The notes below the pieces were generated by a model. The model worked only from the letters and a program-made list of their open reading frames with translations, had not been told where the DNA came from and made no database searches. A stretch of 37,279 nt of DNA from Selenomonadaceae bacterium (lineage in GTDB: Bacteria; Bacillota; Negativicutes; Selenomonadales; Selenomonadaceae): positions 1 to 37,279 of the forward strand of contig JAFSOQ010000029.1 of assembly GCA_017446845.1 (NCBI GenBank), read 5' to 3'. Below, piece after piece: positions 24,732 through 31,749 of the stretch (position 1 is the first letter of the stretch; each line of letters starts with the position of its first letter). A program made the translations under genes and the position numbers.

Positions 24732-24760
24732 ATTTTAGCAAGAATCTTTACGGCTTACAA
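24732..24760 (-). promoter_or_regulatory. Promoter of glyQS
   Basis: On the - strand TTGTAA (24760-24755), a 17-bp spacer ending in an extended TGC, and TAAAAT (24737-24732). It is divergent from cheX and overlaps its leader region. Confidence 0.6.
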
Positions 24761-24796
24761 GTCAAAAGACAAAAAAAGCGAAGGGAGCTTGATACA

Positions 24797-25264
24797 GTGG
24801 ATGCAAAACTCGTTAATCCGATAATCGATGCATTCATGGACGTAATGCCGCAAATGGGCTTTCCGATGCCTAAGCGACAAAGAATTTATTTGCGGGACAG
24901 AAATGTAATAAGCCAAGGCGTAACGCTGAAAGTCGGTTTTGTTAAGCAAATGCAAGGCAACGTAGTTTACAACATGACGGCGGACACGGCTCGCTATATT
25001 GCCTCGACAATGATGTTGGGGGTGCCGGTCACCAAATTTAACGAGTTGGCGCAAAGTGCTCTTCGCGAAATGTCGAACATGTTGACGGCACGAGCCGCAA
25101 CGCGTTATTCGGAAATGGGCTTTGATGTCGACATAACGACGCCCGAATTGGTCATCAATGAAGATCACACGATAAAAATCAGCGACGCGCAGTTTTTAAC
25201 GGTGGAAATGGATATCGGCGGACACAAAGTTGATATTGCGCTTGCAATCGACCGCGAACTTTAA
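24797..25264 (+). CDS. cheX: CheX-type chemotaxis phosphatase
   Basis: A 155-residue CheC/CheX-family protein that removes phosphate from CheY-P and so resets flagellar signalling. The catalytic E-x2-N pair is Glu91 and Asn94 in ALREMSNMLTARA. The single phosphatase motif and the GNVVYNMTADTA segment fit CheX more than the two-motif CheC. GTG at 24797 with a GGGAG site 9 bp upstream. It is a single-gene unit ending in a bidirectional terminator; chemotaxis operon genes are not adjacent. Together with the FliD-like gene it suggests motility. Confidence 0.82.
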   Translation: MDAKLVNPIIDAFMDVMPQMGFPMPKRQRIYLRDRNVISQGVTLKVGFVKQMQGNVVYNMTADTARYIASTMMLGVPVTKFNELAQSALREMSNMLTARAATRYSEMGFDVDITTPELVINEDHTIKISDAQFLTVEMDIGGHKVDIALAIDREL

Positions 25265-25284
25265 AAAATTTTTCCGAAAAAAAA

Positions 25285-25314
25285 GCTCCCGATAGTTGGG
25301 AGCAAATTTTTTTT
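25285..25314 (+). terminator. Bidirectional terminator between cheX and the GntP permease gene
   Basis: Stem GCTCCC/GGGAGC with a 7-base loop, T8 at 25307-25314 on the + strand and A8 at 25277-25284 giving a U-tract on the - strand. The two genes converge on it. Confidence 0.88.
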
Positions 25315-25326
25315 ATGGATTAAGTG

Positions 25327-26667
25327 TCAGAATAAACCCGGAAGAACATTTTGGAACATGCTTAGAATCAAAACGATAGCCAAGCCGGTCAAGCCCGCGA
25401 TAAATCCGCCGAGCGTCCAAGCTTTCATGGTTTGCGGGAAGGTAAAGCCGGAAAATCTGTTGACGACCCAAAAGCCCGAATCATTAGGCAAGGACAAACC
25501 GACTGCGCCGCAACAAATAGCCAAGCCGACGAGTACGGGCGAGGCACCGACCGCGCTGATTGACGGAGCAACAATAGCCGCCGTCGTGACCAATGCGACC
25601 GTAGCCGAACCCTGTGCTGCACGAAGAATCTGACAGAGGATAAAGCCAAGCAACATCAGCGGAACATTGAAATCCTGCATTGTGCTGACGATATAATCGC
25701 CGATACCCGTTGCGTTGATAATCGCGCCGAAACTTCCGCCCGCGCCCGTTATCAGAAGAACCATGCCCGCTTGAGAGCCGGCTTCGGTTATCATTTCCTC
25801 TGACGGACGTTTGAAGTAAGGACGGAGCATGAACAGCGCGGCAACCACGCCGATAAACAACGCAACATTTTTGTCGCCGATAAACGCGCACGCCGCACCT
25901 ATTGCAGTTTCTTTGTCGAGCAATGCGCCCGCAATCGTTCCGATTAAAATTAAAGTTATCGGGAAAAGAATCAACGCAATCGCCAAAGTTCCGGGGCAAC
26001 GGTCTTTCGAGTCTTCGACATCAAAATCAATGTTATCTTTTTCGTGACCGCATTGCTCAGGGAAAAAACTTTGCGCCGTAAGTTTGGAATAAAGCACGCC
26101 GCCGACCAAAGCCGCAGGTACGCAGATTATCAGCGAATACAAGACGAACGGTCCCATAGGAGCTTCGACCGCGTCCGCGACCGCCATAGGTCCGGGAGTC
26201 GGAATTATTACGCAGTGACCGATAATCAAGCCGACACCCAAAGCCGTGACGTAGCGCACGAGCGGAATACCTGTTTTCTCGGAAAGTTGTTTTGCCAAGT
26301 TGACGAGGATAACAAACGCCGCGTCAAAGTAAACGGGAATGGCGACGATAACGCCCGTAATACACAAGGCGACGGGCGAATTTTTTACGCCGATTTTTTT
26401 CAGCGCAAGACTGGCAATACCTTCGGTGCCGCCCGTTTCGTAAAGCAGTTGACCCAAAATAATTCCGAGCGCGATGACAATTCCTATGCCGCCCATAGTG
26501 CCGCCGAATCCCGACGCAATACTGCCGACCATTTTCGACACGGGTAAGCCCGCGCCAAAGCCGATAATGATTGCCGTGAAAATCAGCGCGAGGAACGGAT
26601 TTATTTTGAATTTTATAATCAGCAACATTAAAAGTGCAATGCCGAGCAGAAAGACGACCATTAACAT
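25327..26667 (-). CDS. GntP-family sugar-acid permease
   Basis: A 446-residue inner-membrane protein with about 12 hydrophobic segments, of the gluconate:H+ symporter family. Characteristic pieces are GFGGTMGGIGIVIALGIILGQLL, the IPVYFDAAFVIL segment, GHCVIIPTPGP and the C-terminal GLSLPNDSGFWVVNRFSG. Substrates in the family are gluconate and related aldonic acids. Placed downstream of a four-carbon sugar-acid kinase and dehydrogenase, it is likely the importer for threonate, erythronate or a similar acid; that is inference. ATG at 26667 with AGGAGTGA. A 148-bp gap separates it from the kinase gene, so it may also have its own promoter. Confidence 0.88.
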   Translation of the reverse strand: MLMVVFLLGIALLMLLIIKFKINPFLALIFTAIIIGFGAGLPVSKMVGSIASGFGGTMGGIGIVIALGIILGQLLYETGGTEGIASLALKKIGVKNSPVALCITGVIVAIPVYFDAAFVILVNLAKQLSEKTGIPLVRYVTALGVGLIIGHCVIIPTPGPMAVADAVEAPMGPFVLYSLIICVPAALVGGVLYSKLTAQSFFPEQCGHEKDNIDFDVEDSKDRCPGTLAIALILFPITLILIGTIAGALLDKETAIGAACAFIGDKNVALFIGVVAALFMLRPYFKRPSEEMITEAGSQAGMVLLITGAGGSFGAIINATGIGDYIVSTMQDFNVPLMLLGFILCQILRAAQGSATVALVTTAAIVAPSISAVGASPVLVGLAICCGAVGLSLPNDSGFWVVNRFSGFTFPQTMKAWTLGGFIAGLTGLAIVLILSMFQNVLPGLF

Positions 26668-26784
26668 ATAAAATCACTCCTGCAAAAAATTGCGGCGACT
26701 GTAACCGATACTGCGAAACGAATCGCCGCCCTTGTCATTGTGAAAAATTTTGTCTAAAATAATTTGTGCAGATATTTTATATTG

Positions 26785-26817
26785 CGGTCGATTTTTTTTA
26801 GCCGACCGATTTTTTTT
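26785..26817. terminator. Hairpin between the kinase and permease genes
   Basis: Perfect 6-bp stem CGGTCG/CGACCG with a 12-base loop. The T8 run (26810-26817) is on the + strand, where no gene needs it; on the transcribed - strand no U-tract follows the stem. It is better seen as an intercistronic mRNA hairpin than as a terminator. Confidence 0.35.
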
Positions 26818-28204
26818 ATGATTCGAGCATTTCGACGATTTTGCGGAGCGTATCGACTGCACCGACGTTGCCGGGGAAAATTATATAGCTCATGCCGGGG
26901 AATTTGCTTTCCGCGCCGATTTTCCAAACGGGAACGCCCGCCGCCACTTGACCGAGCACGAGAGCTTTTTTGACGCTTAAACCTTTCGTGCCGACGTCGC
27001 TGGAAGTTATGCCGCCCTTCGCGATTAAAAATTTTGGGTGAACGTTGAGGCGATTGACGATACTCGTTAAGGCGTCGGAAATGTTCACGGATGCGGCAAG
27101 ATTTTTTTCGGCGTCGCCGACGTCCAAAACTTTGCGGCTGGTATAAATTGCCGTCGTCTGTCCGCGAGAAATATTTTCTTCCGCCTGCTTAATAATTTTG
27201 TCGACCGCGCCCAAGTCCGAAACGTCAAACTCAATGAACGCGACCGAAGAAATTTTTTTGAGTTCGTCAAGTTGCGCGGTAGTTTTCTTGACGTGCGAGC
27301 CGACGATAATCAAGCCGCCGTTAGAATTTTTTTCTTCGACAAGTTCAGATTTCGTGAGCAACGGTTTATCTTTGACGCCGCCGATAATTTTCGTGAACGC
27401 CGCCGCACTTCTGAATATGAAATTTTTTCCCGACTTGAGCAGGGCAAGCGCGAAAATTTCCACGTCGACATAATCAATCGCGTTGACGATAACTTTATTG
27501 AAGTCGCGAACATTTTCGAGCCGCGCAGAAATTTTATCGACATCGCCGCCGCGCAATTCGTCCAAGCTTATGCAAGTGACTGATTCTTTTTTGAACGCGC
27601 CGTGAGTTTTTTCTTCGACGTATTCGGCGAGATTGGAACTTTTGTAGCCGAAAGTTTTATCCTTGGCAAATTCGGTTTCGCCTGCAGGGACGAGATAATC
27701 GCCCTCCTGCACGTAGTGTACATCACCGACAGTGAAACGCCCGCCTTCTTTAAAGAACGGCATTAAAACTTCACCGTCGATTTTTTTGCCGCAAGCCTCC
27801 AAAATTTCGCGCAAGGTTTGAGTTTCAAGGGGATAATGTCCGCGCAAAGTCGAATCGCAACGGCTGACAATCATAAAATCTTTGTTGAACTTTTTCGCCG
27901 CCGCAAAGACACGTTCGGCAATTTTTTTATGTTCGGCGCGAGTTTTAGTCTCGGAAAAGGCGCGGGAGTTAGTCAAGATAAAAAACATGGAATTTTCTTC
28001 GGCAAAGCCCGCCGCAATGCTTTCGTCCGTCCAATCTGTGTAAACGGAAATTCCGTTGACGGTTTGGACGCCGGTCGGGTCGTCGTCAAGCACGACAATT
28101 TTTTTCGGGAAATTTTTCAAAGCGGTTGCGAGTTCGTTGCGATAAAATTTTTCGTCGACGCTCGGAATTTTCGCGAACAGTTCGGATTTCAAAACTTTAG
28201 CCAC
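26816..28204 (-). CDS. Four-carbon acid sugar kinase (DUF1537; OtnK/DtnK type)
   Basis: A 462-residue kinase. The N-terminal domain has the signature VVLDDDPTGVQT (Asp40-Gly45) and SRCDSTLRGHYPLE; the C-terminal nucleotide-binding domain has FLIAKGGITSSDVG and SKFPGMSYIIFPGNVG. Family members phosphorylate 3-oxo-tetronate, D-threonate or D-erythronate at C4. With the neighbouring HIBADH-family dehydrogenase the 3-oxo-tetronate kinase role (OtnK) is favoured, but the sequence does not separate the types. It lies 3 bp after the dehydrogenase gene. The isomerase, aldolase or PdxA2 partner expected for these pathways is not in the window. Confidence 0.88.
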   Translation of the reverse strand: MAKVLKSELFAKIPSVDEKFYRNELATALKNFPKKIVVLDDDPTGVQTVNGISVYTDWTDESIAAGFAEENSMFFILTNSRAFSETKTRAEHKKIAERVFAAAKKFNKDFMIVSRCDSTLRGHYPLETQTLREILEACGKKIDGEVLMPFFKEGGRFTVGDVHYVQEGDYLVPAGETEFAKDKTFGYKSSNLAEYVEEKTHGAFKKESVTCISLDELRGGDVDKISARLENVRDFNKVIVNAIDYVDVEIFALALLKSGKNFIFRSAAAFTKIIGGVKDKPLLTKSELVEEKNSNGGLIIVGSHVKKTTAQLDELKKISSVAFIEFDVSDLGAVDKIIKQAEENISRGQTTAIYTSRKVLDVGDAEKNLAASVNISDALTSIVNRLNVHPKFLIAKGGITSSDVGTKGLSVKKALVLGQVAAGVPVWKIGAESKFPGMSYIIFPGNVGAVDTLRKIVEMLES

Positions 28205-28207
28205 GAT

Positions 28208-29104
28208 TTAAGCCTCCTTAGTCTTGACTTCGATTCCGGAAATTTTTTCGTAGAATTTAACAATGCCGCTGTGGTCGTCCATGAGATTGCCTGAAAGTTT
28301 CAAGCTGAGCATAATTTGATGCAAAATGCTCGTCATGACCAAGGGAACGTCGAATTCTTTTGCGGTGTCCATGACGTTGGTAATGTCCTTGAGATTGATT
28401 GCGAGCGTGCCGCCGGGTTTGAAGTCGCGATTAAACATTTTGGGAGCTTTGTCGGTGAGGATTTGACTTGCCGCCAAGCCGCCGCGTGTCGCCTCGAAAA
28501 CTTTTTTGGGGTCGGCACCTGCTTTTTGCGCGAGAATCAAAGCTTCGGAGACCGCCGCAATATTCAAGTTGACCATGACTTGATTGGCGAGTTTGGTGAC
28601 GGAACCTGCGCCGTTGGGACCGATAACGATTGCGGATTTGCCCATTGCGTCGAACACGTCTTTAATCTGCTCGACGACTTTTTCATCGCCGCCAATCATG
28701 AAAGCCAATCTTGCCTCGACTGCACCCGGTTCACCGCCGCTGACGGGAGAATCAAGGAACGGACAATTTTTTTTCGCGGCAAGTTCGGCAAAATGTTTTG
28801 ATTGCGTGGGCGTGACCGAACTCATATCGGCAATAATCGTACCTTCGTCGACGCCCGCCAAAATTCCGTCGTCACCCGTCAAAAGTCCCTCGACAATTTT
28901 TCCGTTCGGAACCATCGTAATTACGACGTCTTGACCTTTGGAAGTTTCTTTGGGAGTTGCGGCAGATTTCGCACCCGCCTCGACCATTTCGGCGACGGCG
29001 GCGGCGTTAATGTCGTAAACCGTGACGGCGATTCCTGCTTTGAGCAAATTGCGCACCATAGGCTTGCCCATGATTCCCAATCCGATAAAACCAACTTTCC
29101 TCAT
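28208..29104 (-). CDS. HIBADH-family NAD(P)-dependent dehydrogenase (L-threonate dehydrogenase or tartronate semialdehyde reductase type)
   Basis: A 298-residue beta-hydroxyacid dehydrogenase. The dinucleotide site is GLGIMG (GxGxxG, Gly8-Gly13), the substrate loop is DSPVSGGEPGA, and the catalytic lysine is in VTKLANQVMVN. The family includes GarR (2-hydroxy-3-oxopropionate reductase) and LtnD (L-threonate 2-dehydrogenase); pairing with a DUF1537 kinase points to LtnD, though the overall look is also GarR-like. It is the first gene of the three-gene operon. An AGGAGGGG site precedes it, and the promoter contains the same 11-bp sequence as the regulator's promoter. Confidence 0.88.
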   Translation of the reverse strand: MRKVGFIGLGIMGKPMVRNLLKAGIAVTVYDINAAAVAEMVEAGAKSAATPKETSKGQDVVITMVPNGKIVEGLLTGDDGILAGVDEGTIIADMSSVTPTQSKHFAELAAKKNCPFLDSPVSGGEPGAVEARLAFMIGGDEKVVEQIKDVFDAMGKSAIVIGPNGAGSVTKLANQVMVNLNIAAVSEALILAQKAGADPKKVFEATRGGLAASQILTDKAPKMFNRDFKPGGTLAINLKDITNVMDTAKEFDVPLVMTSILHQIMLSLKLSGNLMDDHSGIVKFYEKISGIEVKTKEA

Positions 29105-29128
29105 TAAAAACCCCTCCTGTTTATTTTG

Positions 29129-29149
29129 GCGTGTAACACGCAGTATACA
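29129..29149 (-). promoter_or_regulatory. Promoter and operator of the sugar-acid operon
   Basis: CGCAGTATACA (plus strand 29139-29149) contains the -10 TATACT of the - strand and is identical to a site at 29872-29882. Adjoining it is a perfect palindrome GCGTGT A ACACGC (29129-29141). No good -35 is seen (T-rich). This is the expected position for binding by the adjacent GntR/FCD repressor. Confidence 0.6.
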
Positions 29150-29196
29150 GCTTAAAAGTTTTAAAAAAAATTAGTCGCGTATTCGGCTCGCGAAAA

Positions 29197-29856
29197 TCAA
29201 TCGATAATTATTTCGCGCAAAATATCTTCAGTCATAATCATATGGTCGACGAGCGATCTTATCGCGTCATCAGTATCGCGGCGACGCACGGCAGAAAAAA
29301 TTTTTTCGTGTTCGTCAATCGCGGCAATCGGACGGAGTTGCTCTCGCAATGAACTTATCATCGCCTGTTCGAGGCGCGTGCGCATCATGTTCATTATCTG
29401 GATAAAAAATTCGTTGCCCGTAAACGAAACGCTGAGCATGTGAAATTCCATATCCGAACGCATGAAATTATAATTATTTTCGTCCGAGAGCGTCGCGGGC
29501 ATGTCGCGTTCCACGCACTGTTCCATTTGCTCCAAAATTTCTTGACCTTCGGCGGTGTCCAGCCCGATTATCAACGCGCGGAGGCTTGCACTTTCAATCG
29601 CAGTTCGTGCTTGAATAATTTGTTGCACGTCGAAAAAATGAATCGGTCTGACGCTGAACCCGCGCCCGCTGAATACGTCGACGAGATTTTCAAAACGCAG
29701 TTGTAAAATTGCCTCGCGGACGGGTGTGCGCGAAACTTTGAGCTTGTCGGCGATCATTTGCTCGGAATAAATTTCGCCCGTCTTCATGTCGCCCATAATT
29801 ATTTCTTGCTTAAGGTGCTCGTAAATTTGATCCTTATACGAAATTTTTTTTATCAT
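29197..29856 (-). CDS. GntR-family transcriptional regulator, FCD type
   Basis: A 219-residue regulator. Residues 1-75 are the GntR winged helix (YEHLKQEIIMGDMKTGE, the recognition helix KLKVSRTPVREAI, and the wing FSGRGFSV). Residues from about 80 form the helical FCD ligand domain, with the acidic/histidine pattern (MEFHMLSVSFTGN, EHEKIFSAVRRRD, VDHMIMTED) that binds a metal and an organic acid. Such proteins usually repress sugar-acid or organic-acid genes until the ligand binds. It lies 93 bp upstream of the operon on the same strand and its own promoter contains the same operator-like sequence, so autoregulation plus control of the operon is inferred. Confidence 0.92.
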   Translation of the reverse strand: MIKKISYKDQIYEHLKQEIIMGDMKTGEIYSEQMIADKLKVSRTPVREAILQLRFENLVDVFSGRGFSVRPIHFFDVQQIIQARTAIESASLRALIIGLDTAEGQEILEQMEQCVERDMPATLSDENNYNFMRSDMEFHMLSVSFTGNEFFIQIMNMMRTRLEQAMISSLREQLRPIAAIDEHEKIFSAVRRRDTDDAIRSLVDHMIMTEDILREIIID

Positions 29857-29871
29857 AGGGAATCACCTGTG

Positions 29872-29903
29872 CGCAGTATACAAATTCAGATAAGCAGTGT
29901 CAA
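29872..29903 (-). promoter_or_regulatory. Promoter and operator of the GntR regulator gene
   Basis: On the - strand a perfect TTGACA (29903-29898), 17-bp spacer and TATACT (29880-29875). The 11-mer CGCAGTATACA (29872-29882) covers the -10. Confidence 0.8.
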
Positions 29904-29949
29904 CCTCTCCGACAAAAAAATTTTTCTTTCCTTTATCGCGATAAAAAGA

Positions 29950-29955
29950 TATAAT
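29950..29955 (+). promoter_or_regulatory. -10 element before the REC-GGDEF gene
   Basis: Perfect TATAAT 50 bp before the ATG at 30005; no convincing -35. Confidence 0.4.
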
Positions 29956-30004
29956 GATTCAAAAAATTTTGGCGGTTAATTTTCAAGACAGTGAGGTTTT
30001 GGCG

Positions 30005-31318
30005 ATGAAAAAAATTTTAATCGTTGATGATATGCTCGTTCCGCTCATGATGACGGAAAATATGTTGGCGGGGCAATACGAAACTTTTTGCGCGCAATCA
30101 GCCAAAGAGGCAATGGAAATTTATCGCAAGGAAATGCCCGACATGGTGCTCAGTGATTTCAGAATGCCGGGCATGACGGGCTACGAAATGCAGATTGAAT
30201 TGCAAAACGAATTCCATAAAGAAATACCGTTCATGTTCATGACGGCGGACGAAGACAAGGACGTTGAGAGCAAAGGCTTTGATAACGGCGCAATGGATTT
30301 GATTCACAAACCTTTTGAACCGAAAATTCTTCTGCGGCGCGTCGCAAATATTTTAAAAACCGTCGGCGAAATTCAAGACTTGAAAAAAACTTCGTCAATC
30401 GACAAACTCACGGGGCTTTTCAATAAAGGTTCGTCGGAAGAGGAACTTAAGAAAGTTTGCAAGAAGTCGCACGGCTCGTTGATGATGATTGACTTAGACA
30501 GCTTTAAACTCGTCAACGATATTCACGGGCACGCAATGGGCGATAAAATTTTAATTGCGTTCGCAGATATTTTGCGGGCGACAATGCGTTCGACGGATTT
30601 AATCGGGCGCATGGGCGGTGACGAATTTGTTGCCTTTTGTCACGGCGTCTACGAAGAATCTGCCATTGCTGCCAAATCTCAATTCATTAACGAAAAAATC
30701 GTTGAGGCAGCAAAAAAATTGATGGGCGAGGATATGAATATTCCTCTGGGTGCATCAATCGGTTGCGTACTCGTTCCGCAGGCGGGCACCGATTTTGTCG
30801 ACCTTTACAAGAAAGCGGACAAAGCTCTTTACATCGTCAAGAAGAACGGCAAACACGGCTACAACATTTTCAACGAAGATGCTCCCGAAGAAAATGTTGA
30901 AACGGTCGTGACGCTCGCGCAGATTGAAATGATTCTCGCCGAACGCAACAAGGAAGCCGGCGCATATATTTTGCCCTTCGAGAGTTTCAGAAATATTTAT
31001 CGTTTCCTCAAGCGTACTCGTGCAGGTTACGGCAAAACGATTTGCATTGTGCTCCTTGCGCTGAAACGAACTAACGACGGCGAAAAAATTTCTCTCAAGC
31101 ACGCGGGCGAACAATTTATTGAGTGTTTGCATAAAACTTTGCGGCGCGGCGATGTCATTTCTCAAAACGGCTCGAATCAATTTCTTGTCCTGCTGACAAA
31201 TACCGACGGTCATCACGACGTTACTCGCGCTATGAGTCGTGTCGTCGAAAATTGGGGCAACCTTCCCGAAAGCAAAAGTTTTTACTTTACGCACGAATGG
31301 ACGGTAGTTGACGCTTGA
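30005..31318 (+). CDS. Response regulator with GGDEF diguanylate cyclase and a second degenerate GGDEF-like domain
   Basis: A 437-residue cytoplasmic signalling protein. Residues 1-120 are a receiver domain: ILIVDDM at the start, phospho-acceptor Asp51 in VLSDFRMPG and the KPF lysine. Residues about 130-290 are a GGDEF domain with intact GGDEF (204-208) and an inhibitory RxxD site (RSTD) exactly five residues before it, so it should make c-di-GMP with product inhibition. Residues about 305-437 look like a second GGDEF fold (ICIVLLALKR, LRRGDVISQNGSNQFLVLL) with GSNQF (389-393) in place of GGDEF, so inactive and perhaps regulatory. ATG at 30005 with GTGAGG; the in-frame ATG at 29954 overlaps the -10. 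No sensor kinase is adjacent. Confidence 0.88.
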   Translation: MKKILIVDDMLVPLMMTENMLAGQYETFCAQSAKEAMEIYRKEMPDMVLSDFRMPGMTGYEMQIELQNEFHKEIPFMFMTADEDKDVESKGFDNGAMDLIHKPFEPKILLRRVANILKTVGEIQDLKKTSSIDKLTGLFNKGSSEEELKKVCKKSHGSLMMIDLDSFKLVNDIHGHAMGDKILIAFADILRATMRSTDLIGRMGGDEFVAFCHGVYEESAIAAKSQFINEKIVEAAKKLMGEDMNIPLGASIGCVLVPQAGTDFVDLYKKADKALYIVKKNGKHGYNIFNEDAPEENVETVVTLAQIEMILAERNKEAGAYILPFESFRNIYRFLKRTRAGYGKTICIVLLALKRTNDGEKISLKHAGEQFIECLHKTLRRGDVISQNGSNQFLVLLTNTDGHHDVTRAMSRVVENWGNLPESKSFYFTHEWTVVDA

Positions 31319-31410
31319 AACAATTATAAATTTTTAATCCCCGAAAAACTTTGGTTCAGACAGGTGTGCGGACAAAAAATTTGGACTAAGCAATCAATCT
31401 CAACTTTTAA

Positions 31411-31449
31411 AAATCTCTCGGACTTAAAAAGCCGAGAGATTTTTTTTTT
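31411..31449 (+). terminator. Terminator after the REC-GGDEF gene
   Basis: Nine-bp stem ATCTCTCGG/CCGAGAGAT, extended by A-T pairs, and T10. It lies 92 bp after the stop. Confidence 0.88.
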
Positions 31450-31467
31450 GCTGCTCGTTTTGAACTA

Positions 31468-31489
31468 CTCCCGCCTGTAGAGGCGGGAG
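31468..31489. repeat. Strong hairpin resembling an IS200/IS605 end
   Basis: Perfect 9-bp stem CTCCCGCCT/AGGCGGGAG with loop GTAG. This kind of sequence flanks tnpB-type genes of IS200/IS605 elements in Firmicutes in my recollection; no transposase remains here. The 31319-31749 gap also holds the preceding terminator, a heptad cassette and a second terminator. Confidence 0.4.
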
Positions 31490-31540
31490 ATTCATGAGAA
31501 GTTTGATTTATGCAACCCTTATTCTTTGGGTATGTGTAAT

Positions 31541-31592
31541 GAGGAATGTGGAATGAAAAAACTCCTAAATCCTAAATCCTAACTCCTAATTG
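31541..31592. repeat. Heptad repeat cassette upstream of mfd
   Basis: Left arm GAGGAAT, GTGGAAT (31541-31554); right arm ACTCCTA, AATCCTA, AATCCTA, ACTCCTA and ATTG (31561-31592) in inverted sense. The right arm has the same 4x7 plus ATTG layout as the glyS repeat, with different unit sequence. Confidence 0.75.
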
Positions 31593-31649
31593 ATTACGTG
31601 GTAGTCCTCCACAGTTGAAAATATATCTTTTCAGGTTTACAAAGTCAAG

Positions 31650-31678
31650 CGGCGATTCTTATTATTCTCGCCGTTTTT
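31650..31678 (+). terminator. Orphan terminator upstream of mfd
   Basis: CGGCGA/TCGCCG stem with a 12-base loop and T5. No coding gene lies between it and the terminator at 31411-31449, so it may end a small RNA from the 31450-31650 stretch. Confidence 0.6.
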
Positions 31679-31749
31679 GGATAAAAAAAGTTACGACGAA
31701 TTTGCGGCGCAATTTTTTTTGAATATAATTGGCGGCGGAGGGAAAATTT

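Noticed and set aside
26700..26730. CGCAGTAT upstream of the GntP gene as a third operator
   Set aside because: Only eight of eleven bases match and it is in the opposite orientation; no promoter is associated.
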